64,000 nucleotides of DNA. Source: Rhizobium leguminosarum bv. trifolii WSM1325. GTDB lineage: Bacteria; Pseudomonadota; Alphaproteobacteria; Rhizobiales; Rhizobiaceae. The stretch's first letter is position 1, and the number at the start of each line of letters is the position of its first letter. A program made the translations under genes and the position numbers. This document shows, piece by piece, positions 46,467 through 56,899 of this stretch. The stretch spans positions 1,860,001-1,924,000 of the forward strand of contig CP001622.1 of assembly GCA_000023185.1 (NCBI GenBank), given 5' to 3'. Below the pieces are notes generated by a model. It saw nothing but the letters and a program-made list of their open reading frames with translations. It did not search any database and was not told the DNA's origin.

Positions 46467-47138
46467 TTAGTTCATGCCTGATCGCGCCTCGGCCTTCGCC
46501 TTGGCGATGTCGCGCAGCGCGTTCGCCAACACGTCGGGCGTCTGTGCGCCGCTGACGGCATATTGCTGGTCGAAGATGAAGAAGGGCACGCCGTTGACGC
46601 CCATCTCCTGGGCCGCCTTGATTTCGGCGACGATCAGATCGCGGTCGGCATCGGAGGCAAGCAGCGAGGCGATGACCGAGCGGTCTAGGCCTGATTTTTC
46701 GGCGATATCGAGCAGCACCGCATGGTCGCCGACATTGTGGCCTTCCTCGAAATTCGCCTTGAACAGCGCGGCAACGACCTTGTCCTGCTTCTCGCGGCCT
46801 TCGATCATCGCCCAGTGGACCAACCGATGTGCGTCGAGCGTGTTCGGGCCGATCTTGATCGCCTCGAAATTGAAGGAGACGCCGACCTCGCGGCCGTAAT
46901 CGGTGAGCATCTTGTGCGCCTGGGCCACACGCTCCTCGCCGCCGAGCTTTTCCGCCAGCGCCTTCTTCTGGTCGACGCCTTCCTTTGGGTAGTCGGGATT
47001 GAGCTGGTACGGCCGCCAGTTGATGTCGACGCCGATTTGGTCCTGAACTTCGGCGATGGCGAGCTCCAGGCGCGCCTTGCCGAGATAGCACCAGGGGCAG
47101 ACGACATCCGAGACGACGTCGATGGTGATACGCTCCAT
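46467..47138 (-). CDS. DsbA-family (FrnE-like) thiol oxidoreductase
   Basis: A 223-residue thioredoxin-fold protein of the FrnE/HCCA-isomerase group. The active site is CPWC (residues 14-17, in VVCPWCYLGKARLE) and the cis-proline loop is NGVPFFIFDQQYAVSGAQ (about 173). The helical insert lies between them. It has no signal peptide, so the protein should be cytoplasmic, unlike true DsbA. The start MERITIDVV is supported by AAGGAAG. It is possibly a redox chaperone or thiol isomerase; the substrate is unknown. It is convergent with the OsmC gene, which together make a small redox area. Confidence 0.9.
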   Translation of the reverse strand: MERITIDVVSDVVCPWCYLGKARLELAIAEVQDQIGVDINWRPYQLNPDYPKEGVDQKKALAEKLGGEERVAQAHKMLTDYGREVGVSFNFEAIKIGPNTLDAHRLVHWAMIEGREKQDKVVAALFKANFEEGHNVGDHAVLLDIAEKSGLDRSVIASLLASDADRDLIVAEIKAAQEMGVNGVPFFIFDQQYAVSGAQTPDVLANALRDIAKAKAEARSGMN

Positions 47139-47206
47139 AATAATCTTCCTTATTCTCATGCATCTCCGCACGGCGACATTTCGGCCGGCAGCGGTTCGGT
47201 TGCTTC

Positions 47207-49012
47207 CTATTGCGCGCTCACGTCCCACCATACCGGCAGCTGGTAGCCGTAGAGCGGCACCGTGTCGGGATGGCCGATGCGCTTGCTGCGCGCCACCCAT
47301 TGTTGGTCCATATGATAGAGCGGCAGCACGTAATGGCCGGAAAGCAGCAGCCGGTCGTAGGAGCGCACCGCCGCGGTGAAATCCTCGGCGGAGCGCGCCC
47401 CGAGCAGATGGTCGATCAGCGTGTCGAGATCGGGATCGTTGGCGCCTGCAAAGCTGTCCGTCCCCTCCTGCGTGCGCACAGCCGAAGACCAGCGGCCGAG
47501 CTGTTCGGTTCCAGGCGAGAGCGAAGACGTGTAGGACTTGAGGATCATGTCGTAATCGAAGCTGTTCGTCCGGCTCTGATACTGCGAATCGTCGACCGTA
47601 CGGATCGCGGCGGCGATGCCGATCGTCTGCAGCGAACGCTGGTAGGCGACGGCGAGTTTCTCCTGGTCGGCATTCTGCGTCATGATCTCGAAGGCGAGCT
47701 GGCGGCCGGAGGCGTCAAGCATCTTGCCGCCTTGGATCGTATAGCCGCCCTGCTTCAACAGCGCGACGGCCTGTTTCAGTACATTGCGGTCGCGGCCGGA
47801 GCCGTCGGTGACGGGCAGCTTGTAGGTGCCGTCGAGAATCTCTGGCGCGATCTTGTCCTTGATCGGCCCGAGCTGGGCAAGTTCCCTCGCATCGGCCGGA
47901 ACGCCAAAGCTCGACAGCTCGGAATTCTGCCAGAAGCTCTGCGTACGCTTGTAGGCTCCGGAATAGAGGTTCTTGTTCGCCCATTCAAAATCGAACACCA
48001 GCGACAGGCCCTCGCGCACCTTGAGATCGGCAAAGATCGGCCGGCGCGTGTTGAACACGAAGCCGAGCATGCCGCTCGGCAGTTTAGGCGTGAACGCATC
48101 CTTGATTGCAGCCCCCGAGGTGACGGCGGGGAAATCATAGGCATTGGCCCAATGGCCGGGATTGCCGTCAGGGTAGGTGTCGACGTCGCCTTTCTTGAAG
48201 GCCTCGAACAGCGTCGTGTCCTGCAGGAAATACTGGACGGTGATCTGGTCGTAATTGTCCGTGCCGACCTTGGCGGGAATGTCCTTGCCCCAGTAATTCG
48301 GGTCGCGCTCATAGGTGATGCTCTCGCCGGGCTTCACCGTCTTTACCTTATAGGGGCCAGAGCCGACCGGCGGCGTCAGCGCTGTGCGGTCGAAGGTTTC
48401 GGGATCGACCGCATGTTTGGGCAGCACCGGGAAAAGGCCGAAGATCAAAGGCGTCTCACGGTTAGCTTTGTCGGTGAAGGTCAAGCGCACGCTACGCTCG
48501 CCGACCCTTTCCACCTTGGCGACGAATTTCTTCAGGGGGGTTGCGTAGCGCGGGAGGCCTTTGTCGCGCATCAGCTCGAAGGTGAACATCACGTCTTCGG
48601 GCGTCACCGGCTGGCCGTCGTCCCATTTCGCCTTCGGATTGAGATTGAACTGGATGAAGCTCCTGTTGTCGTCCCATTCGACCGTCTCGGCAAGCAGGCC
48701 GTAAAGCGTGAAGGGTTCGTCCCTGGAGCGCTGCATCAGCGATTCGTAGACGAGATTGCCATATTCCGGATCCCACATGCCGCGCGCCGTCGTGCGCATG
48801 CTCTTCAGGATGAACGGGTTGAGACTGTCGAAGGTGCCGACGACGCCGTAAGTGATCTTGCCGCCCTTTTTCACGTCGGGGTTGACGTAAGGGAAGTGTT
48901 TGTAGTCGGCCGGCAAGGCCGGCTCGCCGTGCATCGCGATGCCGTGCAGCGGCTCGGCAGCGACAGTGCCGCACAGCAGCGAGAGGACGAGAGGGACGAC
49001 AATCCGGAGCAT
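47207..49012 (-). CDS. ABC transporter substrate-binding protein, family 5 (YejA-like), orphan
   Basis: Periplasmic receptor of 601 residues, close to the YejA group that binds oligopeptides. Signal peptide MLRIVVPLVLSLLCGTVA is cut at AAE/PLHGIAMHGEP. YejA-type marks are HFPYVNPDVKKGGKITYG, GTFDSLNPFILKS and the C-terminal YVLPLYHMDQQWVARSKRIG. The start was chosen at 49012 with AAGGA upstream; a longer frame to 49198 does not look like the family. No permease or ATPase gene lies next to it, so it either feeds a transporter elsewhere or is single. It is divergent from the IalB-family gene. Confidence 0.9.
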   Translation of the reverse strand: MLRIVVPLVLSLLCGTVAAEPLHGIAMHGEPALPADYKHFPYVNPDVKKGGKITYGVVGTFDSLNPFILKSMRTTARGMWDPEYGNLVYESLMQRSRDEPFTLYGLLAETVEWDDNRSFIQFNLNPKAKWDDGQPVTPEDVMFTFELMRDKGLPRYATPLKKFVAKVERVGERSVRLTFTDKANRETPLIFGLFPVLPKHAVDPETFDRTALTPPVGSGPYKVKTVKPGESITYERDPNYWGKDIPAKVGTDNYDQITVQYFLQDTTLFEAFKKGDVDTYPDGNPGHWANAYDFPAVTSGAAIKDAFTPKLPSGMLGFVFNTRRPIFADLKVREGLSLVFDFEWANKNLYSGAYKRTQSFWQNSELSSFGVPADARELAQLGPIKDKIAPEILDGTYKLPVTDGSGRDRNVLKQAVALLKQGGYTIQGGKMLDASGRQLAFEIMTQNADQEKLAVAYQRSLQTIGIAAAIRTVDDSQYQSRTNSFDYDMILKSYTSSLSPGTEQLGRWSSAVRTQEGTDSFAGANDPDLDTLIDHLLGARSAEDFTAAVRSYDRLLLSGHYVLPLYHMDQQWVARSKRIGHPDTVPLYGYQLPVWWDVSAQ

Positions 49013-49297
49013 TCGGCAATCCTTGATCCGTGAAAACGGGGCATGATTCACCGCGGAGATTATCATGGGGTCGATCGATTCCAACACTGAGCGGCGATTT
49101 CTTTGGCATCGCGACGAAATGCACCTCAAATTGCCAAAGAAATGCTGGATATCTTGAACGCTGCGATGTAACAGGTGAACCCGAAGTTTAGGGGTCATGC
49201 ATTTGCCTTATTTTTTTAAGAGGTGGAGTGCCGAACGACCCGATGGTTGGGGCGGCAAACCGCTGCTCCGAACGGATATCAGGAGACGGAATTCGTT

Positions 49298-49960
49298 ATG
49301 ATGTTCAAGTCTGAAAAGAAAATGCGGGCAGCACTGTCCGTTCTGGCAGTGGTGTTCGGCGCTTCGGCTCCGGTCTCCTCCTTCGCACAGGATGCGGCGG
49401 CACAGGCTCCGGCCGATGCCCCGGCACAGGCCGCAGGAGCGCCGAAGCTCGGCTGGTACAAGACCTGCAGCAAGCAGGAAGACAACGACATCTGTGTTGT
49501 CCAGAACCTGATCCTCGCCAATGGCGGCCAGCTTGTTACAGCAGTCGGCCTGATCTCGGTTTCCGGCAAGATCAACCGCAAGCTCTTGCAGGTCTCGGTT
49601 CCCACGGCACGCCTGGTTCCTCCCGGCGTCATCATGCAGATCGACGGCGGCAAGGGCCAGAAGCTCGACTACGCCGTCTGCCTGCCGGACAAGTGCACAG
49701 CCGAAATTCCGCTGACCGACGCGATGATCGCCAGCCTCAAGAAGGGCAGCGACGTGATCTTCACTTCAATCAACTTCCGCCGCGCCCCGAACCCGATCAA
49801 GATTTCGCTTGAAGGCTTCACCGGCGCTTATGACGGCGAACCGGTTTCCGAATCCAAGCTCGCTGAAAGCCAGCGCAGCCTGCAGGACAGCATGCAGAAG
49901 AAGGCCGAAGAAGCCCGCAAGAAGCTTGAAGATGCCCAGAAGGCAGCCAAGGCGCAGTAA
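49298..49960 (+). CDS. Invasion-associated locus B (IalB) family protein
   Basis: Secreted or periplasmic protein of 220 residues. The signal peptide runs to about residue 31 (AALSVLAVVFGASAPVSS, cut at FAQ-DA), then an Ala/Pro/Gln-rich linker, then the IalB core with cysteines in KTCSKQEDNDICVVQN and YAVCLPDKCTAEIP. These probably form two disulfides. The C-terminal ~45 residues are an Ala/Lys/Glu-rich helix (MQKKAEEARKKLEDAQKAAK), likely coiled coil. Bartonella IalB is linked to invasion of red cells; in rhizobia the role is unknown. An AGGAGACGG ribosome site precedes two adjacent ATGs (49298, 49301). An intrinsic terminator follows at 49986. Confidence 0.9.
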   Translation: MMFKSEKKMRAALSVLAVVFGASAPVSSFAQDAAAQAPADAPAQAAGAPKLGWYKTCSKQEDNDICVVQNLILANGGQLVTAVGLISVSGKINRKLLQVSVPTARLVPPGVIMQIDGGKGQKLDYAVCLPDKCTAEIPLTDAMIASLKKGSDVIFTSINFRRAPNPIKISLEGFTGAYDGEPVSESKLAESQRSLQDSMQKKAEEARKKLEDAQKAAKAQ

Positions 49961-49985
49961 TCCTGCCGCTTTCTTTGAAACAGAG

Positions 49986-50009
49986 ACCCGGCTTCGCGCC
50001 GGGTTTTTT
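49986..50009 (+). terminator. Intrinsic terminator of the IalB-family gene
   Basis: A 7-bp stem ACCCGGC / GCCGGGT with loop TTCGC and a following run of T, 26 bp after the stop. Confidence 0.85.
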
Positions 50010-50022
50010 GTTGCGCAATGAA

Positions 50023-50050
50023 AAGGCCTCGCCGGGAGAAGCGAGGCCTT
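50023..50050 (-). terminator. Hairpin terminator of hspQ
   Basis: A perfect 10-bp stem AAGGCCTCGC / GCGAGGCCTT with an 8-nt loop, 24 bp after the hspQ stop on the minus strand. It forms a back-to-back pair with the terminator at 49986. Confidence 0.7.
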
Positions 50051-50074
50051 GATTTAACGATCGGCACGAGTGAG

Positions 50075-50404
50075 TTAGTGGGCGAAGCTCATCTTGGGTT
50101 TGAACTGCCCTGACGGGGCCTGATCGAAGATCTGGTAGATCTGTGGGTTGCGAAGCGGCGTGCCGCTTTCGTCGTTCATCAGGTTCTGTTCGGAGACGTA
50201 AGCGACATATTCGCTCTCGTCATTCTCGGCAAGCAGGTGATAGAAGGGCTGGTCCCTGCTCGGGCGCACCTCGGCCGGAATGGAATTCCACCATTCCTCC
50301 GTATTCGCGAACTCCGGATCAACGTCAAAGATGACGCCGCGAAACGGAAAAACCTTGTGCCGAACCACTTCGCCGATGCTGAACTTTGCTACTCTTTCTT
50401 TCAT
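50075..50404 (-). CDS. hspQ: Heat shock protein HspQ
   Basis: A 109-residue cytoplasmic protein of the HspQ (hemimethylated-DNA-binding/YccV) family. Diagnostic segments are FSIGEVVRHKVFPFRGVIFD (residues 7-26), ANTEEWWNSIPAEVRPSRDQ, and PFYHLLAENDESEYVAYVSE then QNL. In E. coli HspQ is a specificity factor of the Lon protease. An ATG 24 bp upstream (50428) was not used; the chosen start has AAAGGAAG at ideal spacing. It is a single gene, with its own hairpin downstream. Confidence 0.93.
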   Translation of the reverse strand: MKERVAKFSIGEVVRHKVFPFRGVIFDVDPEFANTEEWWNSIPAEVRPSRDQPFYHLLAENDESEYVAYVSEQNLMNDESGTPLRNPQIYQIFDQAPSGQFKPKMSFAH

Positions 50405-50524
50405 GGTACGACTTCCTTTCATCACCAAATTTGGTGATTGGCGCCGCGCAAATCAAGATTTTGCACGCCGTTCGTCACATGAACGTCATATCCTCGCCAT
50501 TTGCCGTTCGTGACCTGGGAGGCG

Positions 50525-50548
50525 AAAGCCCCGGCGGGCCGGGACTTT
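50525..50548 (-). terminator. Hairpin terminator after glnA
   Basis: On the minus strand AAAGTCCCGGC and GCCGGGGCTTT form an 11-bp stem with one G-T pair, 17 bp after the glnA stop and followed by TCGCC. The T-rich tail is short. Confidence 0.6.
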
Positions 50549-50565
50549 CTGTGTTCAGGGCCCGA

Positions 50566-51975
50566 TCAGGCCGAATAGTACATGTCGTATTCGACCGGAT
50601 GCGGCGTCATTTCGAAACGCATCACCTCAGCCATCTTCAACTCGATGAAGGCATCGATCTGGTCGTCGTCGAAGACGCCGCCGGCCGTCAGGAACTTGCG
50701 ATCCTTGTCGAGACTTTCGAGTGCTTCGCGCAAGCTGCCGCAGACGGTCGGGATCTTCTTCAGTTCCTTCGGCGGCAGGTCGTAGAGATCCTTGTCCATG
50801 GCCTTGCCCGGATGGATCTTGTTCTTGATGCCGTCGAGGCCGGCCATCAGCATGGCGGCAAAGGCGAGATAGGGGTTGGCGGTCGGATCCGGGAAGCGGA
50901 CTTCGACGCGCTTTGCCTTCGGGTTGGTGCCGAACGGAATGCGGCAGGAAGCCGAGCGGTTGCGGGCCGAATAGGCCAGCAGTACCGGTGCTTCATAACC
51001 CGGGACCAGACGCTTGTAGGAATTCGTCGACGGATTGGTGAAGGCGTTGATCGCCTTGGCGTGCTTGATGATGCCGCCGATATAGAACAGGCAGCTCTCG
51101 GAAAGGCCGGCATATTCGTCGCCGGCAAAGGTCGGCTTGCCGCCCTTCCAGATCGACTGGTGCACATGCATGCCCGAGCCGTTGTCGCCGAAGATCGGCT
51201 TCGGCATGAAGGTCGCTGTCTTGCCATAGGCGTTGGCCACCTGGTGCACGACGTATTTGTAGATCTGCATCTTGTCGGCGTTGCGCACCAGCGTATCGAA
51301 CTTGATGCCGAGTTCGTGCTGGGCAGCAGCCACTTCGTGGTGATGCTTTTCGACGACGACGCCCATTTCGGAGAGCACCGTCAGCATTTCAGAACGCATG
51401 TCCTGGGCGCTGTCGACGGGGGGAACCGGGAAGTAGCCGCCCTTGACGCGCGGACGGTGGCCGAGGTTGCCGGTCTCGTAGTCGGTGTCGTCGTTCGACG
51501 GCAATTCGGTGGAATCGAGCTTGAAGCCGGTGTTATAAGGATCGGCCTTGTACTTGACGTCGTCGAAGACGAAGAATTCGGCTTCCGGGCCGACGAAGAT
51601 GGTATCGCCGATGCCTGATGCCTTGAGATAGGCTTCGGCCTTCTTGGCGGTGCCGCGCGGATCGCGGTTATAGGCCTCGCCGGAGACCGGATCGAGGATG
51701 TCGCAGACGATGACCATGGTCGACTGGGCGAAGAACGGGTCCATATGCACCGTTTCGGTGTCGGGCATCAGCACCATGTCGGACTCGTTGATGGCCTTCC
51801 AGCCGCCGATCGAGGAGCCGTCGAACATCACGCCGTCAGCGAACATGTCTTCGTCGACGCAGACGACGTCCATCGTCACATGCTGTAGCTTGCCCTTCGG
51901 GTCGGTGAAACGCAGATCGACGAACTTTACGTCGTTCTCCTTGATCTGCTTCAGAATTTCGCTTGCGGTCGCCAT
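50566..51975 (-). CDS. glnA: Glutamine synthetase type I
   Basis: ATP-dependent synthesis of glutamine from glutamate and ammonia, dodecameric, cytoplasmic (469 residues). Landmarks are [60 protein letters not shown] and [17 protein letters not shown]. The adenylylation tyrosine lies in [10 protein letters not shown] (about Tyr398), so activity control by GlnE is expected. It is 78 bp downstream of glnB in the same direction, the usual rhizobial glnBA operon. Transcription is likely from the sigma-54 promoter before glnB and perhaps a glnA promoter in the gap. Confidence 0.97.
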   Translation of the reverse strand: MATASEILKQIKENDVKFVDLRFTDPKGKLQHVTMDVVCVDEDMFADGVMFDGSSIGGWKAINESDMVLMPDTETVHMDPFFAQSTMVIVCDILDPVSGEAYNRDPRGTAKKAEAYLKASGIGDTIFVGPEAEFFVFDDVKYKADPYNTGFKLDSTELPSNDDTDYETGNLGHRPRVKGGYFPVPPVDSAQDMRSEMLTVLSEMGVVVEKHHHEVAAAQHELGIKFDTLVRNADKMQIYKYVVHQVANAYGKTATFMPKPIFGDNGSGMHVHQSIWKGGKPTFAGDEYAGLSESCLFYIGGIIKHAKAINAFTNPSTNSYKRLVPGYEAPVLLAYSARNRSASCRIPFGTNPKAKRVEVRFPDPTANPYLAFAAMLMAGLDGIKNKIHPGKAMDKDLYDLPPKELKKIPTVCGSLREALESLDKDRKFLTAGGVFDDDQIDAFIELKMAEVMRFEMTPHPVEYDMYYSA

Positions 51976-52053
51976 TAATGAGTTTCCTCCGATTTGCGAT
52001 GACGGTGTAGGTCGGCGATGACGGTAACGGACTTTGCGCGATTGGCAAAGTGG

Positions 52054-54208
<2,155 letters not shown>

Positions 54209-54559
54209 AGCGCCTTGCGTCCTTTGGGACGCACAAAGGACGCTCTAGCTCTTTCAATCGCATTGTGCTTTCCGACAATCGATTCCGATTTTCGGTCCGA
54301 TGCGCTTGCGCCTCGGCATGGGCCAGGATTGAGGAGCGCGGACGCCGCGGATCCAGCCATCTGCCGGATCTGCCCGCTGATGGCCTCCTGCACCTCTGAC
54401 GCAGAAGCAGCATCGAGGGCGGGTTGAACTCGATGCCGGCTGAATAACGGCCATTGTCGCCGCGATCCTTGCGTGGCATCTTCCCGGCGGAGGATTCCGC
54501 GTCTCGTTCACGGGCTTTCCGTTTTGCTGTGTAAGTTTGTCTTCCCGACGGAGGCTCGA
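54209..54559. other. 351-bp gap with repeats
   Basis: The gap holds a hairpin (GCGTCCTTT 54217-54225 with AAAGGACGC 54235-54243) that may end the preceding transcript, composite-repeat copy 3 (54235-54306), and the GGAGG ribosome site of the next gene. No gene was found in the remainder (54307-54540). Confidence 0.6.
54235..54306 (+). repeat. Composite intergenic repeat (family B), copy 3
   Basis: A 72-bp element in plus orientation: AAAGGACGCTCTAGC, CTTTCAAT, CGCATTGTG, the dyad AATCGATTCCGATT and CGGTCCGATGCGCT. It has the same order of blocks as copies 1 and 2, with diverged arms. It overlaps the hairpin after the nnr gene. Confidence 0.6.
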
Positions 54560-55576
54560 ATGAGTATTGGCCTGATCGCCCTTCTTGATGATATCGCGGC
54601 ATTGGCCAAGGTGGCTGCGGCCTCGCTCGACGATATTGCCGGCCAGGCGGCCAAAGCAGGCGCGAAAGCGGCTGGCGTCGTCATTGACGATGCGGCCGTC
54701 ACACCCCGCTATGTCACCGGATTTTCGGCAGCACGCGAATTGCCGATCATCGGCAAGATCGCGCTCGGCTCGCTGAAGAACAAGCTTCTGATCCTGCTTC
54801 CGGCAGCACTGATCCTGAGCCTTGTCGCACCGCAGGCGATCACACCGCTGCTGATGATTGGCGGACTTTATCTCTGCTACGAGGGTGTGGAAAAAGTCTA
54901 CGGGCTGGTGCTGCCGCACGCGGCCCACGCCCATGAATCGGCGCTCGAGGCGACGAGCCTCGATGCCAAATCCATAGAAGACGAGAAGGTTGCCGGCGCA
55001 ATCAAGACGGATTTCATTCTGTCGGCCGAGATCATGGCGATTACGCTCGCCGCAGTGCCGTCAGGCAGCATGTTCACGCAGGCCGTCATCCTTGCCGTCG
55101 TTGGGCTGGGCATCACGGTCTTGGTCTATGGCGGTGTGGCGCTTATCGTCAAGGCCGATGATCTGGGTCTGATGCTGGCGCGTGTGCGGACGGCGTCTCC
55201 GATCGGCGCATTCCTGCGTTCGATCGGAAAGGGGCTCGTCACAGGCATGCCTTATTTTCTGAAAGTGCTCGGCATTGTCGGAACAGCCGCCATGATCTGG
55301 GTCGGCGGCGGCATCATCGTTCATGGCCTCGAAGCCTATGGCATCGGCGGCCTTGCGCATCTGATCCATGATGCCGGTGAGGCGACGGCGCATGCAGTTC
55401 CCGTTCTGGCATCGGTGCTCAGCTGGATCGTCGAGGCCGCAGGAGCTGGCATCGTCGGGATCGTCGCCGGCTTGATTGCAATTCCGGTCGCCGGCTACGC
55501 CGTTTCGCCGCTATGGCGGCACCTCAAGTCGCTCCTGCCGCGCCGGAAAGAGGCGCTGGCGAACGAGAAAAAATGA
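54560..55576 (+). CDS. DUF808 family inner-membrane protein (YedI-like)
   Basis: A 338-residue membrane protein of the DUF808 family, function unknown. Family marks are GLIALLDDIAALAKVAAASL, GVVIDDAAVTPRYVTGF, ARELPIIGKIALGSLKNK and EDEKVAGAIKTDFILSAEIM. Helices are seen at about 80-100, 105-125, 175-200, 235-260 and near the C-terminus. The Asp-rich N-terminal part is cytoplasmic in prediction. The start has CGGAGG. It is a single gene, and convergent with the DUF72 gene 30 bp downstream. Confidence 0.88.
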   Translation: MSIGLIALLDDIAALAKVAAASLDDIAGQAAKAGAKAAGVVIDDAAVTPRYVTGFSAARELPIIGKIALGSLKNKLLILLPAALILSLVAPQAITPLLMIGGLYLCYEGVEKVYGLVLPHAAHAHESALEATSLDAKSIEDEKVAGAIKTDFILSAEIMAITLAAVPSGSMFTQAVILAVVGLGITVLVYGGVALIVKADDLGLMLARVRTASPIGAFLRSIGKGLVTGMPYFLKVLGIVGTAAMIWVGGGIIVHGLEAYGIGGLAHLIHDAGEATAHAVPVLASVLSWIVEAAGAGIVGIVAGLIAIPVAGYAVSPLWRHLKSLLPRRKEALANEKK

Positions 55577-55606
55577 AGCCTGCCGTTATCGGCGGGCCAG
55601 CCTTGC

Positions 55607-56413
55607 CTACTTCGCCAGCGCCTGCTGCAGGGCGATTGCCCCATGCGGCGCATTGACCTTGCCCTCATGGATCATGAAGGCAAAGACGTCGCGCGGCTCG
55701 GTCTTCACCTTGCGATCTCCATCGATCAGCGGCAGGTCATCAGGAACCTTGCCCTCCGCCCAGGTCTCCAGCCGGTCAGCCCAGGCCTTCAGGTCCTTTT
55801 CCGGATAGCAGGTCGGAATATCGTCTGATCCCTTCTGCAGCCGCGCATAGACGAAATCGGCCGTCACGTCGGCGATCATTGGATATTCGAAATGTTCGGC
55901 GCAAACAGGCGCCACGCCGTATTTGGCCAGCAGCGCCACGAACTCCGGCACCTTGAAGGAATCGTGCCGCACCTCGACCACGTGGCGGAGTGTCAGCCCC
56001 TCCTGTTTTGCCGGCAGCAAGTTCAGGAAGGCTTCGAAATCCTCTGCATCGAACTTCTTCGTCGGCGCGAACTGCCAGAGCAGCGGCCCGAGATGATCGC
56101 CGAGTTCGCTGATGCCCGATGACAGGAACCGCTCCATCGATTCACCGGCTTCGGCAAGCACCCGCCGATTGGTGACGAAACGTGTCGCCTTCAGCGAGAA
56201 GATGAAGCCGTCGGGCACGTCAGCCGCCCATTTGGCAAAGACCGCAGGCTTCTGCGTGCTGTAATAGGTGCCGTTGACCTCGATGACCTTCAGCTGGCGG
56301 CTGGCATAATTCAGCTCGTCCTTCTGTTTCAGGCTCTCGGGAAAGAAATGCCCGCGCCAGGGCTCGAAGGTCCAGCCGCCGATGCCGGTGCGGATAGTGC
56401 CGGATTTCGTCAT
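55607..56413 (-). CDS. DUF72 family protein
   Basis: A 268-residue cytoplasmic TIM-barrel-like protein of the DUF72 (YecE) family, with no proven activity. Recognisable segments are RTGIGGWTFEPWRGHFFPES at the N-terminus, VNGTYYSTQKPAVFAKWAAD, FSLKATRFVTN, GPLLWQFAPTKKFDAEDFEA, EVRHDSFKVPEFVALL and VYARLQKGSD. The GWTFEPWRG and RHDSF residues are conserved in the family and mark the probable active cleft. It lies 24 bp after the GNAT gene and in the same direction as uvrA, so uvrA, GNAT and DUF72 may form one transcript. Confidence 0.9.
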   Translation of the reverse strand: MTKSGTIRTGIGGWTFEPWRGHFFPESLKQKDELNYASRQLKVIEVNGTYYSTQKPAVFAKWAADVPDGFIFSLKATRFVTNRRVLAEAGESMERFLSSGISELGDHLGPLLWQFAPTKKFDAEDFEAFLNLLPAKQEGLTLRHVVEVRHDSFKVPEFVALLAKYGVAPVCAEHFEYPMIADVTADFVYARLQKGSDDIPTCYPEKDLKAWADRLETWAEGKVPDDLPLIDGDRKVKTEPRDVFAFMIHEGKVNAPHGAIALQQALAK

Positions 56414-56437
56414 GTCGTCCTCCCCATTCGCAGCCGC

Positions 56438-56899
56438 TCAGGCCGCATTGATCTCTTTCGTCATGTCGACGAGCGTCCATCCCGGCCGATAAGGGTTCGG
56501 CCGGCGACCCGTTTCCTGAAACCCGAAGGCGCTATAGAGCGCGATGTTCCGCTCCATCCGCGCATTGGTGTAGAGCCGGATCTCCGGCAAGGCCCATGCC
56601 CGCGCCTTGCCTTCCAGCCAGCGCAGCATTGCCAGTCCATGCCCGGCGCCCTGAAAGGCCGGCGAGACCGCGATGCTGAACAGCATGAGGTGATCGGAAT
56701 GTTGCTCGACGACCACCAGGCCGGCCGTCTGCCCGTCGATCTCGCAGAGCCAGACCTCGCCGCGTTCGATCCGCGGCGCGTAATCCTCCGTCACCGGCAT
56801 CGGCGGAGCGCCGAACAGCTCGCTATAGGGCCGATAGGCGGCTGCTGTCAGCGTCGCGATCGTTTCCAGATCATCGGGCGACGCCGTCCTCATCGTCAT
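56438..56899 (-). CDS. GNAT-family N-acetyltransferase
   Basis: A 153-residue acetyl-CoA-dependent acetyltransferase. The acetyl-CoA site is [20 protein letters not shown] (about residues 79-98, family Q/RxxGxG/A), after the beta-strand [22 protein letters not shown] is the usual C-terminal motif. The substrate (amino acid, amine, antibiotic or protein) cannot be told. It overlaps the uvrA stop by 4 bp, which couples its translation to uvrA. Confidence 0.9.
   Translation of the reverse strand: MTMRTASPDDLETIATLTAAAYRPYSELFGAPPMPVTEDYAPRIERGEVWLCEIDGQTAGLVVVEQHSDHLMLFSIAVSPAFQGAGHGLAMLRWLEGKARAWALPEIRLYTNARMERNIALYSAFGFQETGRRPNPYRPGWTLVDMTKEINAA

Noticed and set aside
47210..49033. 607-codon open frame opposite the YejA-like gene
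   Set aside because: Shadow; Arg/Val-rich without signal peptide or family, while the other strand codes for a standard receptor.
50386..51618. 410-codon open frame opposite glnA and upstream DNA
   Set aside because: Antisense shadow of glnA.
54473..54559. Longer N-terminus for the DUF808 gene
   Set aside because: The extra 29 residues are Arg-rich and outside the family; GGAGG precedes the inner ATG.
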